From: Brachypodius melanocephalos
Lineage: Eukaryota; Chordata; Aves; Passeriformes; Pycnonotidae
NCBI GenBank assembly: GCA_013398615.1
Contig: VZSR01001685.1
Location: forward strand, 30,963,556-31,027,555
DNA: 64,000 bases
Direction of reading: 5' to 3'
Shown here: in pieces, positions 61,001-64,000 of the stretch
Layout of the letters: every line of letters starts with the position of its first letter
Numbering within the stretch: the stretch's first letter is position 1
Translations under genes and position numbers: made by a program
The notes under the pieces: generated by a model
What the model was told of the DNA's origin: nothing
Seen by the model: only the letters and a program-made list of their open reading frames with translations
The model's database searches: none

Positions 61001-64000
61001 CGTAGACTAAAAGTCTATTTCCAAAGTATTTTCATTGATTTAAACATAAAATTTCATCAGAAAAGGTTTGAATTGTTTAATAACTTCTGAACAGAATTAG
61101 CAAATTTTAATTCCCATAATACTGAAAAATATTGACATGATGCCATTTTGCAGAAATATAGCATCATCATGAAAATAAGGAACATATGCATTACAGCTTT
61201 TAAAACAAACCTACTTAGATTGTCTTTGCCTCCTGTCTTCAGTCCTTATCTTTTTAATGTTACACTTTTTGCACTTTTCTCCATGCCTAAAAATGTAGAA
61301 TAATACACTGAAATAAATTCTGTCATGTTTCCATGATCTTTAAAAAAATATATATTTTATTTTAAAGGTTTTTATTAAAGAAATTACTTTAAACTTTTGA
61401 GAATTGGCAGTACTGTTCCAAATGTTGAAAAAAGATAATTTTTTAGGTTATTAATTAAGATTTCACTACATTTTGTATATATGGTACAGTACAAGTATGG
61501 TACTTGACCTCATATGAGCTCCATTTTTGCTATAGTCTGGGAGTAAATCTTCATTTAGAAAAAAAGTTTAATTTTATGATTTCCTAACTATAGATCTTGT
61601 GAGAATGTAATATTTTTCCCTCCTTAAAGCCCTGATCTTTAAATTCTATGCAAAGAGTGCTTCATACAGTGTACACGCAGATGAAAACTTTTATTTATTA
61701 AACCAAACTTAACTAGTTTCTAGAAAATTTATTACTGATCAAAGTAAGAAGTGATAAACATTTTTAGCTAAAAGCTGGTTTTAATCATTAAAACTAAGGT
61801 AATATTTTCTTGACTGCTGAGCTTAGAGGTCAGTTTGAAAGTATTTTTTTAAATTCTTTAAAAAGTAATACATAAAACAAAGCCACTGTATGTTCATTTG
61901 CCTGCTTATGACTGTGGAAAACCTTCACAGGAACACATGTGCAAGATCTTGTTTTCCAAGTAATTAGTCAAAAAGTGAAATTGTCATTGAAACATGAGGG
62001 CCTGCTTTTCCTTGGGTTTGATGTTTATGCCTTCTAAAAGTGGTAGAACACCAACTTTTTGTAAGGTTTGAGTGGGAAGAACAATTTCTGCTTATTGTTT
62101 AAATTCTACCAAAATTACTGAGAACACTGGGTCCCAGAGTAAGGTCGGAGCAATTATAATATTCTTCAATGATGATAAATGAGAACTCAAAACTGGAGCT
62201 TATCACTCTTGTGGAACTTGACTATAACAAATAAAATGAAAGCCTCCTGTGTTACATACCTCAGCAGCCAGCTCTAACAATTAACCTTAATCATAAAATT
62301 CCTAGAGATCTTATTATCACAGCAATTTACCTGGATGTTAAGTTCAGTGTCAAAAATCATTCATGTCATAAACCGTATGATTTGACTGTAAATCATTAAA
62401 GTGGTCTGTCAGATTCTGGTGTTCTCTGGGGGCAGGTGGGACAAACTAATGGGTGTGAGTCCACTCTCCTGATGTGTGAGGGCTGGAGACAGGATCCTTG
62501 AGAGGGAGGCTGAACACATGGTTACACATAACTGACTATATTTACTAGATACCAACCATCAGCAGAAAGGCCAAGGCACAGATCTGCAAGGGACACAGGT
62601 AAGGAATCAACATCAGATTCATTGGACAAGGTCTTGCTGGTTTTTATGGTAAACCACACATAATGAAAATAAATTATAGTAATACAAATAATATGTGTAA
62701 ATATAAAAATAAATTTCCTCTTCAACTGGAATATGGTGTTAAGACACAAATACAGGTAATTATTTTAAACTCTCTATTAGCAATTTCCTGACACCTTCCC
62801 TTAATTGTACATATTATCAATCCCCTGCCACCTTCTTTTAATTGTCCTATCTGCAGTTTATTATTCAATGAATTAAAACCAAAACTAATAAAGTTAAAAT
62901 ACAGTTCTACTTTTAAAAATTGTATTTGAGTCTTGGAAAAGAAAACCTACACTTTTTTTCTTTTATTAGTTTTCTTCTTGTATTTTAGCTGTCTCTTGCA
63001 TTGGACTTAAAATTGCAAGAGAGGCACTTCCCTTTGCATGGTCCTTCTGAGCCAGCCAAAACCACATAATGATGGAAACCTCACAAGGAAGACTATTTTG
63101 AAAAAAAAATTGCCTGGTTGTCTGCAATGTTTTTCCTTAGCCTGTTATTTCAGGGAAGGGGTGGGAACAGGGATGTTGTTCTTTGGGTAATGTGTGGGTA
63201 GTGATTAGTATTGCAAAAGTCTACAGCTGGACTGCTTAGCTGACAAAAACAGGGAGCATACAACTATATGAGGACAAAAAGGCAGAGGACCAGCTCAAAA
63301 CCTCTCTAATTTTCTTTTTTTTAAACTGGAACCATAGCCAGCGAGGCTGTCTGTGTATGTACAGCCTGGGAAAAATGCTACATGTCCACATCTTAAATGC
63401 TGGAGTTCTCACAGCCTCCAGCTACGCTGGGATGAGGATCAGGCAGCACAGCTATGATTCTGCCATATGATGCAATTAATATTCAGGAGGCCTGAACTGT
63501 TCAGTTCTCGATATACGAGTTTCTTTCAAGAGCAGAGTGACCACTGTCTGTAAAAAGTGATCAAACTATTTCTTGGAACATAATTTTCCAAATTTGCATG
63601 TGAGTGAAGGTTGCTGTTCTTTTTCATAAGTCACTGCTCATCATCATTCATGGTTCCTACATGAGTCTGGCTACCCAGTCGCAGCTGGCTCAGAAAATAC
63701 TTTTTGTTAGAAAATACACTGAAATGGCTCTTTTATTCAAATGAGAAGAGCTTAGCCTTAGACCTTTATTCAGGACCACACTTTTAACCAGATAAAGGCT
63801 CCACTAAGTATGTCTGGACTTATGTACATTTCTGCTGTGCTGTTAGAAATGGAGACTGGAAGTTTGGACGGGTTTTGGAAGCTAGACCATGAGCATAAAT
63901 GTTAAAAAAACATCTAGGCCTTCAACAGCAAGCATAATTACATCAAAACATTTTAATAAAGACTAAGTGGGATGTCTGTAATTAAGGAATATTTAGGGTG
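58063..64000. other. Unique sequence, no gene seen
   Basis: AT-rich, with no repeat family or coding region recognised. Open frames of at most 88 codons lack domains. Confidence 0.6.

Noticed and set aside
1..64000. tRNA, snRNA, 5S, mitochondrial insert, CRISPR and bacterial features
   Set aside because: Looked for their hallmark sequences and regular spacer structure and saw none.

Overview
The window looks like AT-rich, non-coding nuclear DNA from a bird. The main evidence is several CR1 LINE fragments with the avian 3' tail (ATTCTRTGATT-like) and retroviral LTR fragments of the kind common in bird, probably songbird, genomes. One solo LTR keeps a perfect 6-bp target-site duplication, as expected of an alpharetrovirus/ERVK-type insertion. 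There are no bacterial signatures, operons or CRISPR arrays. I recognise no protein-coding gene and no RNA gene. Every long open reading frame is short and either lies in a repeat or in low-complexity sequence, or has no homologue I recognise. The window is therefore either a gene desert or the inside of a very large intron; the sequence alone does not separate these.

Layout. 1-8.3 kb: AT-rich unique DNA with a 19-bp inverted repeat near 6.5 kb and a possible conserved block near 5.7-6.0 kb. 8.3-8.8 kb: degraded LTR-like element. 9.94-10.10 kb: CR1 fragment (minus). 10.1-17.0 kb: unique DNA, with a possible 31-nt exon at 14.53 kb and a polypyrimidine tract at 16.3 kb. 17.02-17.80 kb: two CR1 copies joined tail to tail. 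17.8-30.3 kb: unique DNA with one weak CR1 remnant near 20.1 kb. 30.35-30.82 kb: LTR-like element. 38.45-38.78 kb: intact-edged solo LTR (minus). 39.41-39.61 kb: 205-base assembly gap. About 41.9-42.1 kb: weak CR1 remnant. 42.4-43.1 kb: cluster of (CAAA)n and (TTTG)n. 45.4-46.2 kb: CpG-retaining block, possibly a regulatory element. 47.1-47.5 kb: AT-rich and poly-T DNA. 48.4 kb: 33-bp near-palindrome. 50.4-53.4 kb: two exon-like stretches and a possible conserved block. 57.45-58.06 kb: CR1 (minus) carrying an internal (TCCTA)15 array. 58.1-64 kb: unique DNA.

How it works together. Nothing here forms a pathway or operon. The supported content is a layered record of retroelement insertions plus unidentified single-copy DNA. 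Candidate exons and conserved blocks are inferences from composition and splice-like motifs; multi-bird alignment and RNA-seq would test them. I found no convincing undescribed biological system. The best leads are the solo LTR, the pentanucleotide array that grew inside a CR1, several perfect or near-perfect palindromes, and the exon-like stretches at 50.6 and 53.1-53.4 kb.
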